DNA from: CAYPNP01 sp964412195
Lineage (GTDB): Bacteria > Acidobacteriota > JAAYUB01
Length of the DNA: 64,000 bases
Assembly: GCA_964412195.1 (NCBI GenBank)
Contig: CAYPNP010000019.1
Coordinates: forward strand, 20,654 to 84,653
Direction of reading: 5' to 3'
The notes under the pieces are model-generated. The model made no database searches, had not been told where the DNA came from, and worked only from the letters and a program-made list of their open reading frames with translations. Positions 1 through 9,500 of the stretch are shown piece after piece (the first letter of the stretch is position 1; the number at the start of each line of letters is the position of its first letter). A program made the position numbers and the translations under genes.

Positions 1-3000
1 CTCTCGACCGTGTTCCCAGGTGACTATATCTTCGCCGCCTGGACGGGATCCGGCGTGAACCGGGTGGAGCAGCCTCTGACGGTCACGGCGGACGCTTCTG
101 TGGAGCTCTCCCTGAGCGGGACCGGCTCCCTGGGCGGGCGCGTGACGAACTATTCTGGCTGCGCCGGCGTGCCGGGCGCCCGCGTCCGCCTGCACCTCGT
201 GGACGGCGAGCCTTTCCCGCTGGAAACGCAGGCGGGGTCCGACGGCGCATTTTTCTTCCCCGAGGCGCCGGCGGGCGAATTCCGGCTCGAAGCCGGGCAT
301 GCCCCTTCCGGCCGGGTTGGAGAGGCGGACGGCCTGGTGCTGGCCGACGGCCAGGCGATGTCCGGCCTGGAAGTCCGGCTGGAAGCGTCGTTCACGCTGC
401 AAGGCGCCGTCCGGACCGAGTCGGACGCGCCGGCCGCCGGCGCGACGGTGACCTGGCGGGCCCAGCGGCCCGACGGGACGCCGGTCGTACGGACAGAAGG
501 GACGGGGACAGACGGCTCGTTCACGCTTTTCCAGGTCCCGCTGTGGCCGGGCACCGTGACCGCGGAGCATCCCGAGCACGGCCGCAAAGTCGAGGCGGAA
601 TCCCTGGCGGGCGTGTCCGACGAGGGCGTCCAGATCAGAACCCTGCGCCTCGACCGCACGGCGCCGACGGTGGACGTGTCGTTCGTGGCCGGCGTCCCGG
701 TGGAGCCGGGGCAGCCCGTCCCGCTGGACGCCCGCCTGCGCCTGAGCTTCAGCGAGGAGATCGACGCGGCCTGGCTGTCGGCCCACCCGGGCTGGGCAAC
801 GCTGGCCCGCGAGCAGGACGGCAATTGGCTCGCGGTGAATCTCGCCGTCGACGTGCAGCCGGACGGCCGGACCGTGGACCTGGTTCCGGAGAGCCTCGTG
901 GACTCTGGTTTCTACCGGTTGACTGTCTCCGGGGCGGTGCCGGATCGGAACGGCAACCCGCTCGGCGCCGACTGGGTGATGACCTTCCGCACGGTGGACC
1001 TGACCCCGCCATGGATCGCCGGCTTCCAGCCCGCAAATGGCGCCTTCGAGGTGGAATCGGGGACAGAGGTCCGCATCACGTTCTCCGAGCCCATGGACAC
1101 AAATGCGGGCACAGTTGCCTGGACCCGCAACGGCGAGCCGGCCCCGGTCGGCCCGGCCTGGTCGGAGGGCGGCACCGTCCTGGCGCTGACTCCGGACGGC
1201 GGTCTGGCCACCGACGGCCGCTACGTCGTAGCCTTCGAGGGAATCCGGGACCAGTCGGGCAACGCCCTGGCTGGCCCGGCGTCCTTCACCTTCGACACCC
1301 TGGACACCCAGCCGCCCGTGATCGAATCGGGCGCCTGCGGCATGGAATACTCCGAAAGCCGGCCCGTGCTGGCCTTCCCGTATTCCGACGCCCTGGCGGC
1401 GGTGGACCCGGCCAGCGTCTCCGCGGAGCTGGCCGGCTCCGCTCCGGGCGGTGGGACCATCCAGCCCGTGGAAGCCGACGGGAGCCATGCCCTCTTCCGG
1501 CTGCCGGAGGGCCTGGCCAACGGCGCCTGGACCCTGACGGTGCATGCTTCCGACACCCGCGGCCACGCGGGATCGTTGGCCTGCCCGTTCGTGTACGCCC
1601 ACTCGGAAATTCTTGTCCTGAATCACGACCCGGCCGAAGGCGTGCTGGCGGTGGGTACTCCGCTGCCGGTCGCCGTCCGCTTCTGGTCGGCCCGCCCGCT
1701 GCTGGAAGCCGTGCTGGTGCTCAACGGCACAACCCTGACCGTGGTCCCGGCGGTCGAGGGCGACCACTACCGCGCGGATGTCGCCTACCCGGTGCCGGCC
1801 GACGGGTGGGTGACGGTATCCGCCCAGGCGACCGACGATCACGGATTCACCTCCACCCCGATCATGTTCTCGTTCCTCGCGGACGCGTACCCGCCATCGC
1901 TTTCCCTCGGCTTCCCCCAGACGCTGACCTGCGATTCCACGCCGCCGCTTTCATTCGAATCGACCGACGCCGGGGCGGGCGTGGATCCGGCTGCCTCGCG
2001 GGTCTGGATCGACGGTGTCGACCGCACGACGGAATTCGCCATCGATGCCGCCGGCGGCAATTGGATCGAAGCGGCGGCCACTCCGCTCGGTGCGGGCGGC
2101 CATAATTTCTTCGTCCAGGTGGTCGACCTCGCCGGCCATGTGAACCAGACCGAGACCAACTTCCTGGTCGATAACCAATCGCCCTCTGTCAATCTTTACG
2201 AGCCCATCAATGGAGTGGGCATCACGAGCGATACCGTTGACTTTGAAGCGCATCTTTCGGACAACTGCGCGCTGGACCCGGACACGACCGCGGTCTTCGT
2301 CAACGGGCAGCCGTGGACAGATTTCCTGCTGGCCGACGGCCTGTTGACGGGGAACCTGGCCTGGGACGATCCGCGCCTGACGCTGGGCGAGAACACCTGG
2401 ACCGTCCAGGCGAGCGACGCCCTGGGCAACGTCGGGAGCGCAACGGCGCCGTTCCGGATCGTCCGCACCGTCCCGCTGCCCTTCGACTTGGCCGACGGCA
2501 ACGGGTATGAGTACCGGGTCCTCCCGGACGGCTCCCTGTCGTGGGATTCGCTGGCGCCCGGCATGCGGCCGGTCCTGCCGCAGATCACCGTCTGGATCGG
2601 CGGCGCGCCTTATGCCCCGGAACCGAGGGACACCGGCGTGGTGGCCCTCGACCGGAGCGAGATCCGGCTGGATGTCCCGCTCGACGTGGATGCACACCGA
2701 CTGGAGCAGCGGATCCACGTGGGCCCGGGCGGCTACCTGGCGCGGATCCAGGAGTGGCTGTCCAACGCCGGCGCCGAGAGCGTCCCGGTGACGGTGGAAG
2801 CCGCCTTCATGCTGCCGGAAGGGCTGGGCTGGGCGGTGGCGGGCACGTCGAGCGGCGACGCCCTGCCCGACGTCGGCGACCGCTGGCTGGTCGTGGACGA
2901 TGCGGTCGACCAGGACGACGCCTGGGGGCGGAACATGCCCGCCCTGGGCATCCTGTTCGCCGGGGATTACCCGGCGCGTGGTCCGGACACGGTGGAGCTG

Positions 3001-6000
3001 CAAACCGATCGTGTGGTGCTGCGCTGGGTGGATCTGCCGCTGCCGCCGGGTACGGCCGAATCCCCGGGCCGGCTCGGAATCGCGTTTGCCGTATCGCCGC
3101 AGCCCACGCGGGCGGATGCCACCGCCGCGCTGGAGCGGCTGGCGGCCGGTCCGGCGGAGCTGTTCGCCGGCGTGCCGGCGGACCGCTGGGCGCAGGTGGC
3201 CAACCTGGATTGGTCCGGCGGCCCCGACGGCGGGCTCGAGCCGCTGCCTTCGCTGGCCGGCGGCGTCTCCGGCGTACTGCGCGACGCCACGCCGCAGGGC
3301 CATCCGCTGGACGACGGGCAGACGGCCCTGGCCCGCGGTGTCTCGCCTCTCTTCCGTCGGGCCCGCCCAGCGGCGATCGGTGATGGCGGCGCCTTCGCCT
3401 GCGGCCGGCCGGATCATGCACCCGGCTTGCCGCTGGGCGAGGTGGAAGTCCTGGCCGGCTCGGCGGCGTGCGGATTCGCCGCCGCCGGCTCGGTTCTGCT
3501 GACCGAGGCCGCGCCGGTGGCCGCCGGGCTCGACCTGGCGGCGTCCGGCACCGGCGCGGTGGCGGTCTCCGTCGAGCTGAGCGCCGGCGGGCCGCTCCCG
3601 GCCGGTTCCGCCCAACTGCTGGCGGCGACGGGCGACTGCGGCTTCGTCGCCGACATCCAGGCCGGTGAAGCCCTCTTCGCCGGCGTGCCGGCCGGGGAAT
3701 ACACCCTGACCATCGCTTCGGACTTCGGTGGAGCCAGCGAGCCGGTCACGGTGACCGCTGGATCCACCGCCTCCGTCCACCTGACCCTGACCCAGCGCGT
3801 GCTGGCCGTCCGCCTGGTGGACGCGGCGGGGCAGGGGGTGGCGGGTGCGCTGCTCTACGTGTTCGCGCATACCTCCGACCATCCCCACTCCACCCAGTTC
3901 GGTCCTCCCCTGGTGACCGACGCCGGCGGCACGGCGGTGATGCTGGATCCGCCGGGCGATACCGCGCTCGACCTCCTCGCGCTGCATCCCGACGGGCGCT
4001 CGGCGGTCCGGAAATACGTGACCGTCCCGGCCGACGGCAACCTCCGGCTGGACAACGTTTACCTTCATCCGGCCGGCTCGGTGCGGGCAAGGGCGGAGGA
4101 CGCCCAAGGCCTGCCGCTGGCCGGCGTGGGCGTCCGGCTTGCTTTCCCGGACTATCCGCTCGTGCCGGTTCTCGAGGCCGGCACCGGCAGCGACGGGGAA
4201 ATCCTGTTCCCCGGCGTGCCGGCGGACCTGCGGACGGCCTGGTCGGTCCGGCCCGCCGCGACATGGACGGCGATGTACGAGTTCTGGCTGGCGCCGGGGC
4301 AGGAGAGGCTTCTTCTCTACGCCTCGTCGGCGGGGATCTACACGATCCAGGGCACTGTCCTGGCCGCGGACGGCGTCACTCCTGTCCCCGGCACGGCCGT
4401 CGAACTGCGGCGACAGACCGGGCCCGGCCTGTACGAGACTGCCGCTTCCGTCCAGACCGGCGAGGACGGCGGCTTCCGCTTCCAGAACGTGCGGCTGCCC
4501 TCGGCCCGGATCCGCCTGGCCGTCCCCTGGCCATCCACGCAGGGAACCGGCGAGGATGCGCTCGATGTGGACGCGTCCGCCGGCGGCAGCCTGACGGTGT
4601 CCGGCCGGATCAGCCTGCTGGCGGGCGAGATCCGGAACGCCCAGGGGGAGCTGGTGACGGACGCGTCCTACCTGGGGATCGATCCGCACGGCTCCGAAGA
4701 AGACTGGTACGGCTGGAACTGGCGGCTTTCGGGCGGGACGTTCCGGATCTTTGGCGTCCGGCCCGGCGAGACGTACGATCTGGCCACGAACGACGGCGGC
4801 GGCAATCTGTACTGCGCCACGGCCACGGCCCCGCCGGATCCGTCCGTGCAGACCGGCCTGCTGCTCGGACCCTGCCCGTCCTATGCCCTGAGCGGCGTCC
4901 TGCAGGCCGCCGACGGCCAGACGCCGGTGCCGGGCTTCGCGGTGCACCTGTTCAAGGAGTCGCCGGCCGGCGGCTACTACCGGTCCGGCCAGCCGGCCTG
5001 CACCGACGAGACCGGCTTCTTCGCCTGGGAGTCCCTGCAACTGCCCACCGGCCGGGCCCGCCTGGTCGTCGCCCTGCCCGAAAGCCAGGGCGGCGGCGAG
5101 GAGTCGCTCGACGTCGACCTGGCGGCGGGCGGCGGCGTGACTTTCCCCACCGCGCTGACCGTGGCGGCGGGCACTGTGCAGGACGGCGGCGGCGGAGTCG
5201 TGGATGTCACCGGCGCCGTCGAATTGATCCCCTACGAAGCCGCCCTCACGGTGCCGACGGAGAGTCTCTGCCGGCTGATGCAAGGTGTCTTCACGGTGTT
5301 CGGCCTCGAGCCGGGGCAGGAGTACGCCGCCTCGGTGTACGACTGGAGGACGGACAACGTCTACGGCGGCACGTTGGCGCTGCCGGCCGGCCAGGGCGCG
5401 CTCTCCGGCGCGGTCCTGGGGCCGGTGTCCCCCCAGTGGATCGAAGGGACGCTGCGGGCCGCCGACGGACAAACGCTTCTTCCGGTGTCGGCGGATGTCC
5501 GTATCGAAAAGGAGTTGCTGGACAACCGGTACGTCCACGCCGGTTGGGCTTGGCGGGACAGTAGCGGGTACTTCGCTGCCGGGGGCGACTTCCCCACCGG
5601 CAATCTCCGGCTGCACGTGGCCCGTCCGGTCAGCCAGGGCGGCGGCGAGGATGTCTTCCCGCTGTCTCTGCCCCCGGCTGCTCCCGTGGATCTGACCACC
5701 GGCTGGGCGGTGGCCTCGGGCGACGTCCGGGACGCCGGCGGCGCGGCGGTCGCCGGCGTGGAATGCCTGGACGCCGTCGCCGCCGACCCCGCCCGGCCGC
5801 CCCTGGAGCGGGGACAGATCCAGGCGGCCGAGGAAACATGGATGCTCTACGGCCTCGCTCCCGGGGAGAGCTATACCCTGGTGGCGTGGGATTTCGGCGG
5901 TGGTTTCTACTGTTCCGGCCTCAGCCTCGGTCCCGGCCAACGGGTGGCCACGGACGTCCACCTCGAGCCGTGCGTCCCGACGCTGGCCGAGGTCCAGGTC

Positions 6001-6282
6001 CAGCTGCTGGATGCTGGGGGAATGCCCGTGGCGGGCGAGAGGGTGAGCCTGGTATCCCTTGCGGGCGACTGGTCCGCCATCACCGATGTGAACGGGTGGG
6101 CGACTCTGCCGGCGGTGCCACCCGGCAGCTATTTCGTGCTGTTGGATTACGACCCGGAAGGCGGCATGGACAGCGCCTCCCAGGTCGGGCATTTGAATGT
6201 CCCGCTGGGGACGTTGCTGGTCGAGCAGACTCTGGTCCGGCCCGACGAGCCGTCCGCCCCGCTGGCGCCGACCTGCCAGTGA
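1..6282 (+). CDS. Large Ig-like / carboxypeptidase-regulatory repeat surface protein (5' end outside window)
   Basis: The frame is open to the left window edge, so the GTG at position 10 is probably not the true start and any signal peptide is missing. At least 2090 residues are visible. Beta-sandwich modules dominate: carboxypeptidase-regulatory-like segments near residues 30-200, two SbsA-type Ig-like domains near 225-435 (typical phrase RLSFSEEID and RITFSEPMD), further Ig-like repeats to about 820, a less typical region near 830-1090, then more regulatory-like domains including three tandem units of about 180 residues. No catalytic motif was seen. The gene lies 230 bp upstream of the giant RHS gene, whose N-terminal half has the same module types, so a cell-surface or secreted adhesive/scaffold role is inferred. 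It ends with TGA after ...APTCQ and carries no RHS core. Confidence 0.8.
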   Translation, partial: LSTVFPGDYIFAAWTGSGVNRVEQPLTVTADASVELSLSGTGSLGGRVTNYSGCAGVPGARVRLHLVDGEPFPLETQAGSDGAFFFPEAPAGEFRLEAGHAPSGRVGEADGLVLADGQAMSGLEVRLEASFTLQGAVRTESDAPAAGATVTWRAQRPDGTPVVRTEGTGTDGSFTLFQVPLWPGTVTAEHPEHGRKVEAESLAGVSDEGVQIRTLRLDRTAPTVDVSFVAGVPVEPGQPVPLDARLRLSFSEEIDAAWLSAHPGWATLAREQDGNWLAVNLAVDVQPDGRTVDLVPESLVDSGFYRLTVSGAVPDRNGNPLGADWVMTFRTVDLTPPWIAGFQPANGAFEVESGTEVRITFSEPMDTNAGTVAWTRNGEPAPVGPAWSEGGTVLALTPDGGLATDGRYVVAFEGIRDQSGNALAGPASFTFDTLDTQPPVIESGACGMEYSESRPVLAFPYSDALAAVDPASVSAELAGSAPGGGTIQPVEADGSHALFRLPEGLANGAWTLTVHASDTRGHAGSLACPFVYAHSEILVLNHDPAEGVLAVGTPLPVAVRFWSARPLLEAVLVLNGTTLTVVPAVEGDHYRADVAYPVPADGWVTVSAQATDDHGFTSTPIMFSFLADAYPPSLSLGFPQTLTCDSTPPLSFESTDAGAGVDPAASRVWIDGVDRTTEFAIDAAGGNWIEAAATPLGAGGHNFFVQVVDLAGHVNQTETNFLVDNQSPSVNLYEPINGVGITSDTVDFEAHLSDNCALDPDTTAVFVNGQPWTDFLLADGLLTGNLAWDDPRLTLGENTWTVQASDALGNVGSATAPFRIVRTVPLPFDLADGNGYEYRVLPDGSLSWDSLAPGMRPVLPQITVWIGGAPYAPEPRDTGVVALDRSEIRLDVPLDVDAHRLEQRIHVGPGGYLARIQEWLSNAGAESVPVTVEAAFMLPEGLGWAVAGTSSGDALPDVGDRWLVVDDAVDQDDAWGRNMPALGILFAGDYPARGPDTVELQTDRVVLRWVDLPLPPGTAESPGRLGIAFAVSPQPTRADATAALERLAAGPAELFAGVPADRWAQVANLDWSGGPDGGLEPLPSLAGGVSGVLRDATPQGHPLDDGQTALARGVSPLFRRARPAAIGDGGAFACGRPDHAPGLPLGEVEVLAGSAACGFAAAGSVLLTEAAPVAAGLDLAASGTGAVAVSVELSAGGPLPAGSAQLLAATGDCGFVADIQAGEALFAGVPAGEYTLTIASDFGGASEPVTVTAGSTASVHLTLTQRVLAVRLVDAAGQGVAGALLYVFAHTSDHPHSTQFGPPLVTDAGGTAVMLDPPGDTALDLLALHPDGRSAVRKYVTVPADGNLRLDNVYLHPAGSVRARAEDAQGLPLAGVGVRLAFPDYPLVPVLEAGTGSDGEILFPGVPADLRTAWSVRPAATWTAMYEFWLAPGQERLLLYASSAGIYTIQGTVLAADGVTPVPGTAVELRRQTGPGLYETAASVQTGEDGGFRFQNVRLPSARIRLAVPWPSTQGTGEDALDVDASAGGSLTVSGRISLLAGEIRNAQGELVTDASYLGIDPHGSEEDWYGWNWRLSGGTFRIFGVRPGETYDLATNDGGGNLYCATATAPPDPSVQTGLLLGPCPSYALSGVLQAADGQTPVPGFAVHLFKESPAGGYYRSGQPACTDETGFFAWESLQLPTGRARLVVALPESQGGGEESLDVDLAAGGGVTFPTALTVAAGTVQDGGGGVVDVTGAVELIPYEAALTVPTESLCRLMQGVFTVFGLEPGQEYAASVYDWRTDNVYGGTLALPAGQGALSGAVLGPVSPQWIEGTLRAADGQTLLPVSADVRIEKELLDNRYVHAGWAWRDSSGYFAAGGDFPTGNLRLHVARPVSQGGGEDVFPLSLPPAAPVDLTTGWAVASGDVRDAGGAAVAGVECLDAVAADPARPPLERGQIQAAEETWMLYGLAPGESYTLVAWDFGGGFYCSGLSLGPGQRVATDVHLEPCVPTLAEVQVQLLDAGGMPVAGERVSLVSLAGDWSAITDVNGWATLPAVPPGSYFVLLDYDPEGGMDSASQVGHLNVPLGTLLVEQTLVRPDEPSAPLAPTCQ
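4342..5975 (+). repeat. Three tandem ~180-residue repeats inside the surface protein
   Basis: Three coding repeats start near 4343, 4889 and 5440. Each opens with a phrase like GTVLAADGVTPVPG, LQAADGQTPVPG or LRAADGQTLLPV and contains a later S/T-Q-G-x-G-E-(D/E) motif. Spacing is about 550 bp. They are diverged at nucleotide level, so they are old internal duplications of a carboxypeptidase-regulatory-like double module. Confidence 0.65.
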
Positions 6283-6512
6283 GGCGGCCGGTGATCCAGC
6301 GGCAGAGTCCGGCTGCTTGGGGGCGCCTGGATGGGCTGCCGTCCTCCGTGGGGGCGTTCTTCTCTGCGATCTCTGCGCCTCTGCGTGTAAATGATTGGTT
6401 TTGAGTTATTTGGAATTGTCTTGAAGAGCATAAATATTCCGCGGGCAGACCGGTCTCCCAGTCGGACGGTCGGCGGTCGGCAGACGATTCTTGGACAAGG
6501 AAGGATGGCTTC
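6283..6512. other. Intergenic region with GCAGAG-type repeat and AT-rich promoter-like island
   Basis: This gap separates the surface protein from the RHS gene. Positions 6355-6392 hold a copy (reverse orientation) of the dispersed ACGCAGAGRCGCAGAG repeat seen again near 45537, 46714, 48491 and 49648. An AT-rich stretch at 6393-6440 contains TAAATA at 6431, a possible -10 element with only a weak -35. A GGAAGG ribosome-binding sequence lies about 8 bp before the RHS start codon. Confidence 0.4.
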
Positions 6513-9500
6513 ATGGCACGGATGAACACGAAAACACAAGAATCTCTCGGGGAGGTGGCCCGTCTCCGCCTGCAGCCTCCGCTTCGACCCGGCGTGTCCA
6601 TCCGGCCCGGATCCGGCGCCCGTGCCTTCCTGACCCTGTTGTGCCTGCTGGCCCTCGGCGCGGCGGTGCTGGCCGACCGCGCCTGGTTCCCCATCACCCG
6701 CCTGAGCGGGACTTCTTCCGATGGTGTTCTCCAATTGGCCAACCCGGACGCGGCGCCGCGGACGGTCTCCATCTGGTTCTGTTTTCCGGACCAGTGGTTG
6801 GAATCCACTCCCATCCCCCTGACCCTCGCGCCTCGCACCGTCCTGGAGAAGGACCTGTCCGCCCTGTGGCAGGGGCTGCCGGTGACGCCGTCCGGCCAGC
6901 CGGGCTTCCTCGTCGTCGACGATCCCGCCGGCGCGCGGGCGCTGCTGGTGCTGCCAGAGTGCCCCGCCGATTTTTCCCTTTCCAAGAGCGGCGACTCCAC
7001 CCTGGATTCCAAACAAGCCGAGCCGGAGTTGGAAAAGGGTCAGCCGGGCAGCCGCAGCGGCCCGTATCCGATCTACCCGGCCGCGCCGTCCTCCCAATCG
7101 TGGGCGGTCTACCAGCGTGCCGGCACGGGTACCACCACCAGCCTGCTCCTGGCCAATCCGTCGGCGCAGCCGCTGACGCTGGCCCTGTCGGTCAGCGGGA
7201 CCGACGGCCAGGTTCTGGCGTCCGGCTCCCTGACTCTGCCGGCGCATGGTGTCCAAGCGGTACCGGTGAATGACGCGCTCTTCCCCGGCGCGACCCTGCC
7301 CGCCTCCGGCATCGTCCGGCTGGATGGCGGCGCGCCGTTCCTCTGCCGGGTGTTCTATCGCGACGACGGGGTGTTGCTGCCGGTGGCCGCGGCGCCGGCG
7401 GCGGCCGGGCCGTCCGGCCATTTCGTGCCGGAGTTCTCCCGCTTCCTGCGCTTCGGCGACGGCGACCGGCTGCTGCTGGCCAATCCCGGCCCGCAGCCGC
7501 TCACCGTCACCGTCCGGCAGTTCAACGGCGGCGGCTGGGCCATGGGCTCCCGCAGCCTGACCCTGGCCGGCGGCGAGTTCCTGGTGCGGAGCGCGACCGA
7601 GCTGTTCAGCGGGAACGGCTGGTGGGGCTTCGACACCTACGCGGTCATCGAGGCGCCCGCCGGCCAGACGCTGCTCTGGAGCGCGGTGATCTCCGGCGGC
7701 AGGAAGGCCGGGCGGATGGTGCCCGGCGTGCTCTCCGCCGCCGCGCCGTCCGGCGAGTGGCTCTTCGCCAAGACCCGCCTGTTCCAGAACGTCCGCCTGT
7801 ACAATCCCCACGACCACGCCGTGACGATCACCCTGTCGCAGTACACCTCCCAGGGCGAACTGTGGCGGTCGGAGAACTTCACCCTGGGCCCGCGGGAGCG
7901 CCGGATCGAGTGGTTCGGCGGCCCGTGGGACTGCTTCTGGGACTGGTTCTACAACCTGTCCAGCCTAATCCGGGTGGAGTCGGCCGAGCCGGTCTACGCC
8001 TGGTCCTGGATGGGCGACACCGGCCTCGCCGGCGCCGTGCCCCGCTGGGGGATGCCGGCGGCGGGACCGGACGGCCCGGACGAGCCGGCCGTCGCCATCA
8101 GCAGCCCGGCCGACGGCGCCGTGCTCGACGCCTCGCCGGCGACCGTGACCGGGACGTTTTCCGGCCCGGTGGCCCGTGTCTTCGTCAACACCGTGGAAGC
8201 CTCGCTCTCGGGTAGCGCGTTCAGCGCCGGCATCCCGCTGCTTCCGGGGGAGAACCTCCTCGTGGCGCGGGCGGAAACGGCGGACGGCGCCGCGGCGGAA
8301 GCCCGGGTGACGGTCCACTTCCATCCCCCGCTGGCGGTTCACATCGACCTGCCGGCGGACGGCGCCTTCGTCTCCGGCCTGTCCGTGGACGTGTCGGGCC
8401 GCGTGTCGCCGTGGGCGTCCGGCGTGACCGTCAACGGCCTGTCCGCGGTGGTGAGCGGAGAAACGTTCGCCGTCGCCGGCGTGCCGCTGGCCGTGGGCTC
8501 GAACACCCTGACGGCCGTGGCCGACGCGCCGTGGGGCGGGTCGGTGCAGCACAGCGTGACGGTCGTCTGCGACCCGGCGTTCGGCGTGGCCATCGCCTCG
8601 CCCTCGCCGGACGCGTGGGTGACGGGCCTGCCGGTGGCCGTCAGCGGCACGGCCTCCCCGTCGGTCCAGGCGGTGGCGGTCAACGGGCGCCCGGCGGTCC
8701 TGTCCGGCGGCGTCTTCACGGCGGCCGTGGCGCTGGCCGAAGGCTACGGACGGGCGATAACCGCGACCGGCAGCCGGAGCGGGGAGACAACCACGGACCA
8801 GGCAATAGTGAACGTCGACCTGAACGCGCCGCGGGTGGAGCTGCGCCTGCCGCCGGCCGTGATGCGCGGCCGGGTGCTGGAGGCGGTGATTGAAGTGTCC
8901 GACGAGGTGGACGTGAGCGGCGTCAGTCTCGCGGTGGACGGCCTGCCGCTGGCTCCGCCCATGGCTCTGCTCCCCTCGGCCATGAGCCCGGGCTACTTCG
9001 CCCGGTGGACGGTGCAGGTGGCGGTGCCGCTGGACGCCCCGTCCGCACTTGTCTTTCAAGTGACGGCGGAGGATCCGGCCGGCCACCGCACGGAGGCCGA
9101 GGCGCCGGTGACGGTGATCGCTCCCGAAGCCACCGGCGCGTTCGTGCTGGGCGAGGCGTTCCGGGCGGATTCCGGCCTGCCGCTGGACGACGCGCCGGTG
9201 TCGCTGTGCGGCGGGGCGGCCAAGACCCGATCCGACTTGCGCGGCGAGTACCTGCTGCCGGTGGCTCCCGGCCCGGCGGACGTGCAGATCGTACGGGACG
9301 GTTTCCTGCCGGTGTGGCGGCGCGTGGCGGCCGTCGACGGCGTCGGCACCGTGGCCCTGGACGCGCGGCTGCTGCCGGTCGACTCCGCGTCGGCAACTGT
9401 CGGGACGGCGGGGGGGCAGTTGATCAGCTCCACCGTCGGCTACTCGCTGGATGTCCCGTCTGGGTCGCTGTCCGCCCTGACGGAATTGCGGCTGACGGCC

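Noticed and set aside
1951..6192. 1413-codon open frame on the minus strand antisense to the surface protein
   Set aside because: Its product is Arg/Gly/Gln-rich without domains, while the plus-strand frame has clear Ig-like repeats. Long antisense frames are expected from GC-rich codon usage.
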